19,398 bases of DNA from JBFXAN01 sp050184225 (GTDB lineage: Bacteria > Chloroflexota > Dehalococcoidia > CAUJGQ01): contig JBFXAN010000123.1 of assembly GCA_050184225.1 (NCBI GenBank), positions 1 through 19,398 of the forward strand, written 5' to 3'. This document shows positions 6,435 to 16,048 of this stretch, piece after piece; position 1 is the stretch's first letter; every line of letters starts with the position of its first letter. The notes beneath the pieces were generated by a model that ran no database searches, had not been told where the DNA came from, and saw only the letters and a list, made by a program, of their open reading frames with translations. Both the position numbers and the translations under genes were made by a program.

Positions 6435-7880
6435 ATGATCAATGCCTCTGTTGCTCTGGTTATTCTTTGCGTCACGCTCGCGGCATTCGCGTGGATCGGA
6501 TTCCGCGCCCACTTCGACCACGATAGTCTCGACGACTATATCGTCGCCCGGAATAGCCAGACGGCCCTCACCCTCGGCCTCAACTTCCTCGCCGCCAGCG
6601 TCGGCGCCTGGATCCTCTTTGCGCCGCCGGAAGTAGGCGCCTTTGTCGGCCTCGTCGGTGTGATCGGCTACGCGGTCGGTGCAGCTGCGCCGATGCTCGC
6701 CTTCGCCGTTCTCGGCGGACGCATGCGGCGGCTGTCACCGTCTGGTCATAGCCTGACGGAGTTCGTGCGGCTTCGCTTCGGTCGGCTCTTCCACGGCTAC
6801 ATCGTCGGCCTCTCGCTCATGTATATGCTCCTGTTCGTTACTGCCGAGTTGACCGCCGTGGGCGCCGTCATGGCGATCCTCGCCGGCGCGCATGTGCGCC
6901 TCACGATCGTGTTGGTGGCCGTCGTCACCGTCGCCTACACCGCCTACGGCGGCCTCCGGGCCAGCCTGCGGACGGATAGCTGGCAGGCCTGGCTGGTGAT
7001 GGCGCTACTGGCGCTGGCCGGGGTCGCGATCGTCTCCAACCTCTCGTCTCCAGCGGATGCCTTCCGGAATTCCGGTCTGCTCAGTGTCAACCGCATCGGT
7101 GTCGAGGCAGCGATCACGCTCGTGCTCGCCGTGACGGCAGCGAACATCTATCACCAGGGCTACTGGCAACGAGTCTGGGCAGCACGCGACACCCGCGCCC
7201 TCTGGGGCGGCGCCTGGCTCGGGTCGGCGATGATCATTCCGGTGCTGCTGGTCGTCGGCATTTTAGGGCTGCTCGCGGCAGGAGCGGGCCTCGACCTGGG
7301 CACACCACCGGCGCCGTTCTTCGCGCTCCTCACCGGATTGCCGCTCTGGATCAGCGCGGCGGTGCTCGTGCTCGGGGTCGCGCTGGTCGCCTCGTCGGTG
7401 GACACGCTGGAGAACGCGATGGCCGCACTCGTCGTGGTGGAGCGGCCGTCGCTGTCCCTGATCGGCGCGCGTGTGGTCACCGTCGTGTTGATGGTCCCGG
7501 CGGTGATCGTGGCATGGCAGGGATATTCGGTGCTCCGGTTGTTTCTGATCGCCGATCTGCTCTGCGCCTCAGCGGTGGTGCCCGCGCTCTTCAGCCTCTG
7601 GCGACGGGCGACGGCGGCGGGCGCCCTCACCGGCGCGCTCGCGGGCCTGATCGGCGCCGTGGTCCCAGGTATCGTCAGTACCGGCTCGCTGGTTGACGGC
7701 ATCGAGCTCGCCACCTTCCCCGGCGCCACACCGACGCTACCGCCGTTTCTCGGCGCGCTGATCGCGTCGACGGTGGTCGCGGTCGTTGTCTCCCTTGCCG
7801 GCCGCAGTGAAACCGACCTCGACGCGGTCGGAGAGCAGTTGCCCATGCTCTCCGCCGACTCAGGCGCGACCCCAGGCTAG
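6435..7880 (+). CDS. Sodium:solute symporter, likely thiamine-related
   Basis: A 481-residue multi-spanning carrier of the SSF/SSS family, with about 12-13 hydrophobic segments. Family signs are DDYIVARNSQ after the first helix (33-42), the signature TAYGGLRASLRTDSWQ (169-184), QGYWQRVWAARD (241-252), and SSVDTLEN (320-327) where the sodium-site helix normally lies. The ATG at 6435 is set by the riboswitch-embedded ribosome site 8 bases upstream. TPP control implies a role in thiamine or thiamine-precursor uptake. From memory, an SSF carrier called ThiV was proposed on the same kind of evidence in comparative work on thiamine regulons. Substrate is inferred from regulation only; no thiamine synthesis gene is next to it. 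Confidence 0.92.
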   Translation: MINASVALVILCVTLAAFAWIGFRAHFDHDSLDDYIVARNSQTALTLGLNFLAASVGAWILFAPPEVGAFVGLVGVIGYAVGAAAPMLAFAVLGGRMRRLSPSGHSLTEFVRLRFGRLFHGYIVGLSLMYMLLFVTAELTAVGAVMAILAGAHVRLTIVLVAVVTVAYTAYGGLRASLRTDSWQAWLVMALLALAGVAIVSNLSSPADAFRNSGLLSVNRIGVEAAITLVLAVTAANIYHQGYWQRVWAARDTRALWGGAWLGSAMIIPVLLVVGILGLLAAGAGLDLGTPPAPFFALLTGLPLWISAAVLVLGVALVASSVDTLENAMAALVVVERPSLSLIGARVVTVVLMVPAVIVAWQGYSVLRLFLIADLLCASAVVPALFSLWRRATAAGALTGALAGLIGAVVPGIVSTGSLVDGIELATFPGATPTLPPFLGALIASTVVAVVVSLAGRSETDLDAVGEQLPMLSADSGATPG

Positions 7881-7974
7881 TTTGAACGCACCTCGCCCGA
7901 TTTCTTTACCTCCTCTTCGGCGCGTGCGAGACTAGCTCTAGCGATGCGGAAAACGTGAGGGGCGGTACGCCGGC

Positions 7975-8064
7975 ATGACCTACGATGAGCTGCGGTACAA
8001 GCATGGTGGGCGCGCTGCCACGATCGGGCTGGGCCAGCCCGCGCCCGTGTTCAAGGGGAGATAG
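7975..8064 (+). pseudogene. Relic of an enoyl-CoA hydratase N-terminus
   Basis: A 29-codon frame reads MTYDELRYKHGGRAATIGLG followed by QPAPVFKGR and a stop. It closely resembles the first strand pair of enoyl-CoA hydratase/isomerase proteins, which commonly start like MxYExIRYExDGRVATITLNRP. A good Shine-Dalgarno site (gagggg, about 12 bases upstream) is still present. After the stop I can find no continuing crotonase-like frame before the DedA gene at 8141. The best reading is the decayed 5' end of a deleted gene. A real 29-residue peptide is possible but less likely. Confidence 0.5.
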
Positions 8065-8140
8065 GCGATGGCCCTGGGCATCGGGCTGAGCGGCTCCACG
8101 AACCGGCTCACCGACCGCCGCCCATTGTCCGCTGCCCGCC

Positions 8141-8896
8141 ATGGACATTCTCGACCGACTCACTGACCTGCTTTCCGCGCCGTTCGATGCCTATCGCTGG
8201 CTCGTGCGAGAGTCGTTGGCCTTGGCGCGCGACCTGTTTGTCAATTACGGCTATCTGGTCGTCTTTCTTGGTACCTGCCTGGAGAACATGCTGTTTCTCG
8301 GCCTGTTCGTTCCAGGGATTTTCGTTCTATTGCTCGCCGGGATCAGCGCGCAGAACGGATTGATCAACTTTCCCTTGGCGTTCGTGATCGGTGTGATCGG
8401 CACGTCGCTGGGCGATACCGTCAGTTACTTCGGCGGCCGCTTTGGCTGGAAACGCGCCCTGGAGCACGCCGCCAAGGTGCCATGGATGGACACGATCCAT
8501 CACGCGCTGCAGCGACATCCGGCGCTGTTCGTCTTTGCCTATCACTTCATGGGATACACTCGCCTCGTCGGACCGTTGACGGCGGGTGCGCTCCGGCTAC
8601 CGTTCGCCCGCTGGTGGGTGCTCGACTTCATCGGGGCCATGCTCTGGGTGGGCACCTATCTGGGGCTCGGGTATCTCTTTGGGATGCTTGGATTCCAGCT
8701 TGACGAGGCGGAGGACAATGTTCGCCGGCTCGAGTGGCTGCTGATCGCGCTCGCCCTGATCGCGGTCGGATTCTATCTGTTCATGCGCCGGCGGAGCGAG
8801 CGGACGGCACCTCCGACGGTGCTGGAGGCCCTTGCCGACGAGGACTCCCACGACCGAGAACCGGATGCCGACCTCACCGCCGCTGATCGGCAGTAA
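8141..8896 (+). CDS. DedA-family membrane protein
   Basis: A 251-residue integral membrane protein of the DedA/SNARE-associated family, linked in other bacteria to lipid-carrier (undecaprenyl phosphate or phospholipid) flipping and membrane homeostasis. Typical blocks are Glu48 followed by FVPGIFVLLLAG (57-67), GTSLGDTVSYFGGRFG (87-102), and the FxxxFMGYTRLVGPLTAGAL region (132-151) keeping Arg141. The last helix is at about 198-215, and residues 216-251 form an acidic cytoplasmic tail. The usual FxARFxPxxR motif is altered to FAYHFMGYTR, which may mean a divergent subfamily. No clear ribosome site precedes the ATG. It is convergent with the kinase gene, 15 bases apart. Confidence 0.88.
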   Translation: MDILDRLTDLLSAPFDAYRWLVRESLALARDLFVNYGYLVVFLGTCLENMLFLGLFVPGIFVLLLAGISAQNGLINFPLAFVIGVIGTSLGDTVSYFGGRFGWKRALEHAAKVPWMDTIHHALQRHPALFVFAYHFMGYTRLVGPLTAGALRLPFARWWVLDFIGAMLWVGTYLGLGYLFGMLGFQLDEAEDNVRRLEWLLIALALIAVGFYLFMRRRSERTAPPTVLEALADEDSHDREPDADLTAADRQ

Positions 8897-8911
8897 GGTC
8901 TTCCCGGTACT

Positions 8912-10585
<1,674 letters not shown>

Positions 10586-10680
10586 CGCTTCGCCTCCTCT
10601 GTACCTCAGATATATCCGGCCATCCGGGTAGGGTATACCGCCCCAACGCATGACCCCGGCGCTGGGCCGGCGTTCGGCGC

Positions 10681-11019
10681 TTACTCAAGGGCGCTTCGAC
10701 TGAGTGCAGCATCGACGGGGATGCCAAGACGTTGGCGCAACTCATGAGGGTCGATGCCGTCGATCGCAACCCGCTTCGCCCGGCCGGTGCCGCCGTGAAC
10801 GAGGCGGACCGCGTTGAACGGCAAGCCCAGGATCTTCGCCAGGAACCGCACCAGGGATTCATTCGCGCGTCCATCCACCGGCGCCGCCGCCAGCCGGACT
10901 CGCAACACACCATCGTGCCACCCCGATAGCGCGTCGCGGCCGCTGCGCGGCGTCACTCGTACCGCTACGACCTGGGTTCCGATGATTGGGGAGCAGGTGC
11001 TACGCTTTCCTTCGTTCAT
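10681..11019 (-). CDS. YggU/DUF167 family protein
   Basis: A small conserved protein of unknown role, about 112 residues from the ATG at 11019 (118 from the ATG at 11037). The DUF167 pattern is clear: AVRVTPRSGRDAL, LRVRLAAAPVDGRANESLVRFLAKIL, then VRLVHGGTGRAKRVAIDG. These match the family's KVxPxA, PPVDGKAN and GxxSRxKxV blocks. Neither ATG has a good Shine-Dalgarno. The DUF4337-like gene starts divergently about 75 bases from 11019, so promoter space is tight. It ends 95 bases upstream of the kinase gene on the same strand and could share a transcript with it. Confidence 0.87.
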   Translation of the reverse strand: MNEGKRSTCSPIIGTQVVAVRVTPRSGRDALSGWHDGVLRVRLAAAPVDGRANESLVRFLAKILGLPFNAVRLVHGGTGRAKRVAIDGIDPHELRQRLGIPVDAALSRSALE

Positions 11020-11093
11020 CACCGATAACCGTAGCATCAGCCATGAAAACTTTCAGCCTTCGCGGCTGAGTGAATCGAAGGCGGAGCGAATCT

Positions 11094-11669
11094 GTGGAGA
11101 CCCGCGAGGCGATAGAACGGGCGCACGAGGCGCACAAGGTCGGACGGGATGGAGCGATCTCGGAAAAGATCGGCGCCGTTACGGTTGCGATCCTCGCCGC
11201 GATCCTTGCGCTCGCGGCGGTGTTCGGTCGCCGCTCGGTCGCCGAGTTGCTGCTCGCCCAGGAGCAGTCATCGAACGCGGCAACCGTCGCCGAAACCAAC
11301 TCGATCAAGGAGCGGATCAACCAGAACACCCTGTTGCTCCTGAGCGTGTGGGGTGCCGACCCGGATACGCAGGCCGCCGCCGATGAGGCAATCGCTACGT
11401 TGCAACGCGACATCGCCCAGACCTTTCATCCGGAGGAGCAGCGGCAGGCAGAGCTTGCCAAACAGCTTCAAGAGGAACGCAACACGGCCCAACGTCGCTA
11501 TGAATCCTTCGAGTTGTCTGAAACCGCCAGCCAGCTTGCCGTTGTCTTTGCCACGATCGCAATCGTAGCAAGCTCACTTCGCCTGTTCTGGGTGGCCGGT
11601 GGGCTTGGCCTGATCGGCCTGATCCTGTTGATCGACGGATTTGTTACCGTGCTGCCGTTCCCTCATTGA
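11094..11669 (+). CDS. DUF4337-like membrane protein
   Basis: A 191-residue protein with the layout of the DUF4337 family: a charged helical start (REAIERAHEAHK), a first membrane helix (GAVTVAILAAILALAAVFG), a long helical middle rich in Glu/Gln (about residues 55-140, coiled-coil-like), and two closely spaced C-terminal membrane segments ending at VLPFPH. I place the start at GTG 11094 because ggcggag lies 7 bases upstream; an upstream GTG at 11070 is possible and adds 8 residues. Function is unknown. Family recognition rests on the layout and the REAIE-AHE start, so it is moderately sure. Confidence 0.75.
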   Translation: METREAIERAHEAHKVGRDGAISEKIGAVTVAILAAILALAAVFGRRSVAELLLAQEQSSNAATVAETNSIKERINQNTLLLLSVWGADPDTQAAADEAIATLQRDIAQTFHPEEQRQAELAKQLQEERNTAQRRYESFELSETASQLAVVFATIAIVASSLRLFWVAGGLGLIGLILLIDGFVTVLPFPH

Positions 11670-11824
11670 GTGATGCTGTCGTGCGGTCCCGTCCGCAGCC
11701 CCATGATGAAGCACGCGAGGGAGCCTGCAGGCTGAACCCACGAGGCGCAACGCGAAACTGGCGATAGTGGTCTGAAGGCGCTACGCTTCCGCTTACGCAG
11801 TTCATACCCCCGGAAGCGCTCGCG

Positions 11825-13165
11825 ATGTCTCATGACGCGTCACCTGTTTCGCCGGCCATCCCATCCGCCGCAACCTCCGTCCGGCCTGGCTCGCGGATCT
11901 ATTACGGCTATTGGCTGGTGGTGGCGGCGTTCGTCGCGCAGTTTGTCTCGGTCGGCGCTCAGAACTACGTGATCGGTGTCTTCCTCAAGCCGATGACGAC
12001 CGACCTGGACTGGACCCGATCTGAGTTCACGCTGGCGCGCACGCTCGGGCAATTCGTTTTCGCCTTCACTGGTTTTTTCATCGGCGCCTATGTCGACCGC
12101 CGCGGCGGCCGGCGGTTGATGGTGATCGGCGTCACGATCCTCGGCACAGCACTCTTCCTCTGCAGCTACGTGCAGACGCTGTGGCAGTGGTTGTTGCTCA
12201 ACGGCATCGTGCTGACGACGGGCGCGGCGCTGATCGGCAACCTCGTCGTGAACGTGACGCTCTCGAAATGGTTTGTCGAGAAGCGCGGCCGTGTGATCGG
12301 CTTCTCTTCGATGGGCGTCTCGTTCGCCGGCGTCGTCCTGCCACCGCTGATGACGGAGGTAGTCGATAGCTGGGGCTGGCGTGCCGCGTGGCGTGTGCTT
12401 GCGATCGGCGCCGTCGCATTGATCTACCCGATCTCGCTGATCATTCGCCGCGCTCCGGAAGACCACGGCCTCTACCCGGATGGCAAGACTGAGGCTCAGG
12501 TGAACGCTGGACTGGGACGCGCCGCCGCCGCCGACTTTGCCACCTCGCTTACCCGGCGCGAGGCGCTGCGGACCGCTTCCTTCTACTTAATCGTCCTCGC
12601 CTTCGGCCTCTTCGCCCTGTCAATCAGCGTCATGCTCCTGCAGACGATCCCGTTTATGACCGATGCGGGCTACAGTCGCACCGTCGCCTCATTGATGATC
12701 ACCCTCACGTCGATCCCGGCCCTGTTCACGAAACCAATCTGGGGATACTTCATCGACAAGACCAACCCGAAACGACTGGCATCGCTCGGAGCGGTGCTCA
12801 CCGGTACCTCACTGGTGATCATCGTTTTCAGTGTTCGGGCGGCTGCCGACCCGATCGTCTACTTTGGCTTCTTCCTGCTTGGCTGCGGTTGGGGTGGGAT
12901 GATCCCGCTGCAAGAGGTGATCTGGGCGACCTTCTTCGGCAGGCGCTACCTCGGTGCGGTCCGAAGCGCCGGCCTGCCGTTCTCGTTGGCGCTGAGCGCC
13001 GGCGGTCCGTTGCTCGCCTCGATCTACTATGACAACGTCGGCAACTACAACGGCGCGCTCCTCACAGTTGCCGCGCTCAACTTCACCGCCGCCGTGCTCA
13101 TGCTGCTCGTCCGCCGCCCGAAGCGGCCGGAACACGTCGAACCGATCCCCGCGATCGGCGTCTGA
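11825..13165 (+). CDS. MFS transporter, OFA/monocarboxylate-like
   Basis: A 446-residue major facilitator with about 12 membrane helices and a polar N-terminal leader (1-24). IYYGYWLVVAAFVAQF (25-40) is the usual first helix of oxalate/formate-antiporter-like and monocarboxylate-porter-like members. WTRSEFTLA follows, and YVDRRGGRRLM is motif A in the loop after helix 2. WFVEKRGRVIGFSSMG and RRAPEDHGLYPDG are also typical of this branch. The second-half motif A equivalent is YFIDKTNPKRL. The substrate is probably an organic anion, but it cannot be told. A ggaag site lies 8 bases before the ATG. The stop is only 4 bases from that of the convergent S9 peptidase gene, with no visible terminator between. 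Confidence 0.92.
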   Translation: MSHDASPVSPAIPSAATSVRPGSRIYYGYWLVVAAFVAQFVSVGAQNYVIGVFLKPMTTDLDWTRSEFTLARTLGQFVFAFTGFFIGAYVDRRGGRRLMVIGVTILGTALFLCSYVQTLWQWLLLNGIVLTTGAALIGNLVVNVTLSKWFVEKRGRVIGFSSMGVSFAGVVLPPLMTEVVDSWGWRAAWRVLAIGAVALIYPISLIIRRAPEDHGLYPDGKTEAQVNAGLGRAAAADFATSLTRREALRTASFYLIVLAFGLFALSISVMLLQTIPFMTDAGYSRTVASLMITLTSIPALFTKPIWGYFIDKTNPKRLASLGAVLTGTSLVIIVFSVRAAADPIVYFGFFLLGCGWGGMIPLQEVIWATFFGRRYLGAVRSAGLPFSLALSAGGPLLASIYYDNVGNYNGALLTVAALNFTAAVLMLLVRRPKRPEHVEPIPAIGV

Positions 13166-13169
13166 TCGG

Positions 13170-15125
13170 TTATGCATAGACCACGTACTGCCGCAGGAAC
13201 GCGTCCAGCGTGTCGTAGAACGACTCGATCGTGTCCGTCCGTCGCCAGCCGTGTCCTTCGCCCTCATAGACGTGATATTCGTGTGGCACGCCCCGCGCCT
13301 TGAGCGACGCGACGATCGTCTCCGACTGGTTCTTTGGCACAACTGTATCGATTGACCCCTGAAACACCGCGATCGGGTCGCTGATCTTGGCGGCGTGGAA
13401 GATCGGCGAACGCTCGCGATAGACCGCCGCCGCTTCGGGCAGCGGGCCGAGCATCGAGTCTAGATAGCGCGCCTCGAACTTATGCGTCTCCGCCGCGAGC
13501 GTGAAGTGATTCGCGACGCCATAGAGGCAGATGCCCGCCGTGAAGACGCCGGGATACGTCGCCAGCGTCTGCAGGACGGTAAATCCGCCGGCACTGCCGC
13601 CCATGATCACCCGCTTTACCGGATCGACCCGTCCTTGTTCCGCCAGTGACCGCGCGCCGCTGATCGAGTCCTCCACGTCGTAAATGCCCCATGATTCCCG
13701 CAGCTTCATCATGTAGTCGCGGCCGTAACCGGTGCTTCCTCGATAGTTGACCTCCAGCACCGCGTACCCACGACTCGTGAGGAACTGCGTCTGGGCGTGG
13801 TAGGAGGCGGTCATCTGGCTTGTCGGGCCGCCGTGTACGAGTACGACCAGCGGCGGCAGTCCCAGACTGCGAAAGCCCGCGTTGGCGGGCGGATAGTAGA
13901 GGCCGTGCGCCGGCTCGCCGTCGAACGAGGTCCAGGCGATCGACTCCGGCCGCGAATACGCGCCAGGCGGAATCGTCTCTCCCGACGCCCGTGCCCAAAC
14001 CCGTTCGCCGATCGATATCTGGTAGTTCGTCGCGCCGGCCGGGCCGGTCGTGATTGCTGTCCCGCTCGGCGCCAGTTCCAGGCCAATCACGCGCGCCGGT
14101 TGCGCCGGACCGCTGGCGATCGCCGCGACCCGTGCCCCGTCCGTCGTCGCGGCGATCTGCTCGACCACCGCGTATCGCCGATCAAGTTCGGCATCTTCCG
14201 TCACGCCGGATTCCACGTTGACAACCTGCACGCGGTCATAGCCGCCCTCGGCGCGCACGCCGGTCAACCGTCGGCTACCGTCAATAAAGGCGAAGCTGCG
14301 AATTCCTTGCTGCCACGCGGGCCGCCCGTGTTCGGCATTGCCGTGGGTCAACTGCCGGATCTCACCAGACCCCAGGTCGTGCAGATAGATATGCCCCCAC
14401 CCGTTCGCGTTCGAAATGTAGGCCAGCGAGCGGCCGTCGGGACTGAACTCCGGCTGAAAGATGGCCGTCTGATCATCACCAGCGATCTTCTCGGCGTCAT
14501 CCATCTCCGGCATGCTCCGATCAAACCGCAGGCCCCCGATCCAAAGCTCGGTGCCATCCCACGGCATGCGCGGATGATCCCAGACGACCCAGGCGATTCG
14601 GTCGCCGTCCGGGTGCCAGCGGGGCTGCATGATGAAGTCGTGCCCCGACACCAACTTGAGCGGCCACGCGGACCCTTCGGCGTCGACGATCGCGAGGACG
14701 TCGGCGTCTTCATAACTGTGGACGAATACGAGCCAGCGTCCGTCAGGAGAGAGCGCCGGTGCGGCGGCATTTCCGAAGGCGGGCGTGATCGGTGTGGCTG
14801 GCCCACCGTCGAGCGGCTGCCGATAGATTCGCCCGCCAGAGACGAAGTAGACATGACCGTGTCCAACCGTAAAGTCGCCGCCGCCGTAGCCGACCATCGC
14901 CCGCACTGAGAGATCGGAGGTGAGGTCGCGCGGCGCCGCGTCGTCGAGCCGGGCGCAGACGAGCACGCCCCGATCGGATCGACCCTCGAGCCAGACGAGC
15001 GTCTCACCATCGGTGTCCCACGCAACATCAGAGAGGCGTCGCCCCTGCGACAGGAGGGTTGGTGTGATCGGGCTGTCCCATAATCCATAGGGACGGGTGG
15101 CGGTCGATTGGACAGTTGCGGTCAT
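13170..15125 (-). CDS. S9-family (prolyl oligopeptidase-like) peptidase
   Basis: A 651-residue two-domain serine peptidase. The open frame reaches 15203, but the ATG at 15125 has ttggag 8 bases upstream and starts MTATVQSTATRPYG, as in relatives. Residues about 25-380 form a beta-propeller with repeated LSPDGRW- and FSPDGRS-type blades (125-131, 228-234). The alpha/beta-hydrolase domain (about 395-651) has HGGPTSQ (431-437), the nucleophile Ser511 in GGSAGG, Asp593 in GSIDTVVP and His625 in GEGHGW: a full catalytic triad. It resembles acylaminoacyl-peptidase/dipeptidyl-peptidase-like enzymes. No signal peptide is seen, so it is probably cytoplasmic and trims short peptides. Confidence 0.95.
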   Translation of the reverse strand: MTATVQSTATRPYGLWDSPITPTLLSQGRRLSDVAWDTDGETLVWLEGRSDRGVLVCARLDDAAPRDLTSDLSVRAMVGYGGGDFTVGHGHVYFVSGGRIYRQPLDGGPATPITPAFGNAAAPALSPDGRWLVFVHSYEDADVLAIVDAEGSAWPLKLVSGHDFIMQPRWHPDGDRIAWVVWDHPRMPWDGTELWIGGLRFDRSMPEMDDAEKIAGDDQTAIFQPEFSPDGRSLAYISNANGWGHIYLHDLGSGEIRQLTHGNAEHGRPAWQQGIRSFAFIDGSRRLTGVRAEGGYDRVQVVNVESGVTEDAELDRRYAVVEQIAATTDGARVAAIASGPAQPARVIGLELAPSGTAITTGPAGATNYQISIGERVWARASGETIPPGAYSRPESIAWTSFDGEPAHGLYYPPANAGFRSLGLPPLVVLVHGGPTSQMTASYHAQTQFLTSRGYAVLEVNYRGSTGYGRDYMMKLRESWGIYDVEDSISGARSLAEQGRVDPVKRVIMGGSAGGFTVLQTLATYPGVFTAGICLYGVANHFTLAAETHKFEARYLDSMLGPLPEAAAVYRERSPIFHAAKISDPIAVFQGSIDTVVPKNQSETIVASLKARGVPHEYHVYEGEGHGWRRTDTIESFYDTLDAFLRQYVVYA

Positions 15126-15240
15126 TCGCTGACTCCAAAGGGAGTGTGTCGCGTGTTCGCTGGTGAGTTCGAGCGTGCTGTGCGTGCCTGTATGGTACGC
15201 CACACGGAAGATTGCCCGACGGCTGGTTCAAGCCGCCGTA

Positions 15241-15314
15241 CCTGGGAGCGCGGGCGGCTCGCCCGCCCGGTGCCGCGCTCCATTCGATGCGGGCGAGACG
15301 CCCGCGCTCCCAGG
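15241..15314. repeat. Dispersed palindromic repeat, copy 2
   Basis: Arms 15241-15266 and 15289-15314 are reverse complements with one mismatch (15257 against 15298), around a 22-base centre. The outer CCTGGGAGCGCGG is identical to copy 1 at 113-184; the inner part (GGCTCGCCCGCC) is of a different subtype. It occupies the 282-base gap (15126-15407) between the divergent S9 peptidase and DinB-like genes. The rest of the gap shows a short hairpin (cggct/agccg around 15221-15236) and a partial copy of CGCGGGCGGCT near 15357-15368, but no coding signal. Confidence 0.88.
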
Positions 15315-15407
15315 AAGTGGCGCAGCGAGGCCGGCGGGCGCGGCGCCCCTGGTTCCTCGCGGGCGGCTGTGATACCACGTCCGGGATATCAATCGCGAGG
15401 CTCGATC

Positions 15408-15932
15408 ATGAAGACCCATGAGTTCATTCATCAGGAGTTGCACCGACTTCACGCGCTGCTCGAAAACGGCACCGCCGATCTCACGCCGGAAGAGTGGCAC
15501 GCGACACCATGCGACAGCAGCAACAGCATCGCCTTCGTCATGTGGCACTACGTTCGCACCGAGGACAACATCATTCGCTTCCTCCTCCAAGACCGGCGCC
15601 CGACCGTCTGGATGGAAGGCGGCTATGCGGAGCAGCTTGGCCTGCCGCCGGTTGCCCAGGGCACGGGCATGACCCTCGAAGACGCCCAGTCGCTCCGCAT
15701 CGGCGACTTCGATATCTTCCACCGCTACATGGAAGAGGTCTGGTCAAGCACCGATCAGTATCTGAACAACCCTGACGAATCACGCTTCGGCGAGATCATC
15801 ACCGTCCGGCCCCTCGGCGAGATGCCGCGAATACGGGCGCTCGGCCAGGTCTGCGCATCGCACGGATTTGGCCATGCCGGTCACATCGACCTGCTCCGGC
15901 AGATGATGGACAAGCCCGGACTTGGCATCTAG
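15408..15932 (+). CDS. DinB-like/DfsB-type putative metal-dependent protein
   Basis: A 174-residue protein with the layout of the DinB four-helix superfamily. Helix 1 starts HEFIHQELHRLHALL. WHYVRTEDNI gives His47, the first expected metal ligand. SHGFGHAGHIDLLRQM (151-166) gives the HxxxH pair His152 and His156, matching the family's HxxxHxGQI block. Members often act in thiol transfer (mycothiol/bacillithiol type) or have unknown roles. I start at ATG 15408 because gagg lies 7 bases upstream; the in-frame extension to 15108 runs through the palindromic repeat and is not real. It is divergent from the S9 peptidase. Confidence 0.85.
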   Translation: MKTHEFIHQELHRLHALLENGTADLTPEEWHATPCDSSNSIAFVMWHYVRTEDNIIRFLLQDRRPTVWMEGGYAEQLGLPPVAQGTGMTLEDAQSLRIGDFDIFHRYMEEVWSSTDQYLNNPDESRFGEIITVRPLGEMPRIRALGQVCASHGFGHAGHIDLLRQMMDKPGLGI

Positions 15933-15947
15933 CGGAGATGTGTCACG

Positions 15948-16002
15948 ATCAGGACGCCACGACACCAAGACTCTTGTCATTTCTGCGTCCTGGCGTCGTG
16001 AT
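15948..16002. repeat. Imperfect inverted repeat
   Basis: Arms 15948-15963 and 15987-16002 are reverse complements over 16 bases with two mismatches, with a 23-base centre. It lies between the DinB-like stop and the M20 peptidase start. No T run follows closely, so it is a doubtful terminator; it may be another dispersed repeat. Confidence 0.55.
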
Positions 16003-16048
16003 GGTGAAGCAGTTGGACTGACTCACGAAACGACATCGGGGACGACCA

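Noticed and set aside
13797..14909. 370-residue plus-strand ORF opposite the S9 peptidase
   Set aside because: Arg/Pro/Val-rich shadow frame over the beta-propeller part of a clear peptidase gene.
15108..15407. N-terminal extension of the DinB-like protein
   Set aside because: It translates the palindromic repeat (giving the GRDARAPR-type artefact common to such repeats) and starts inside the divergent S9 gene; ATG 15408 has a ribosome site.
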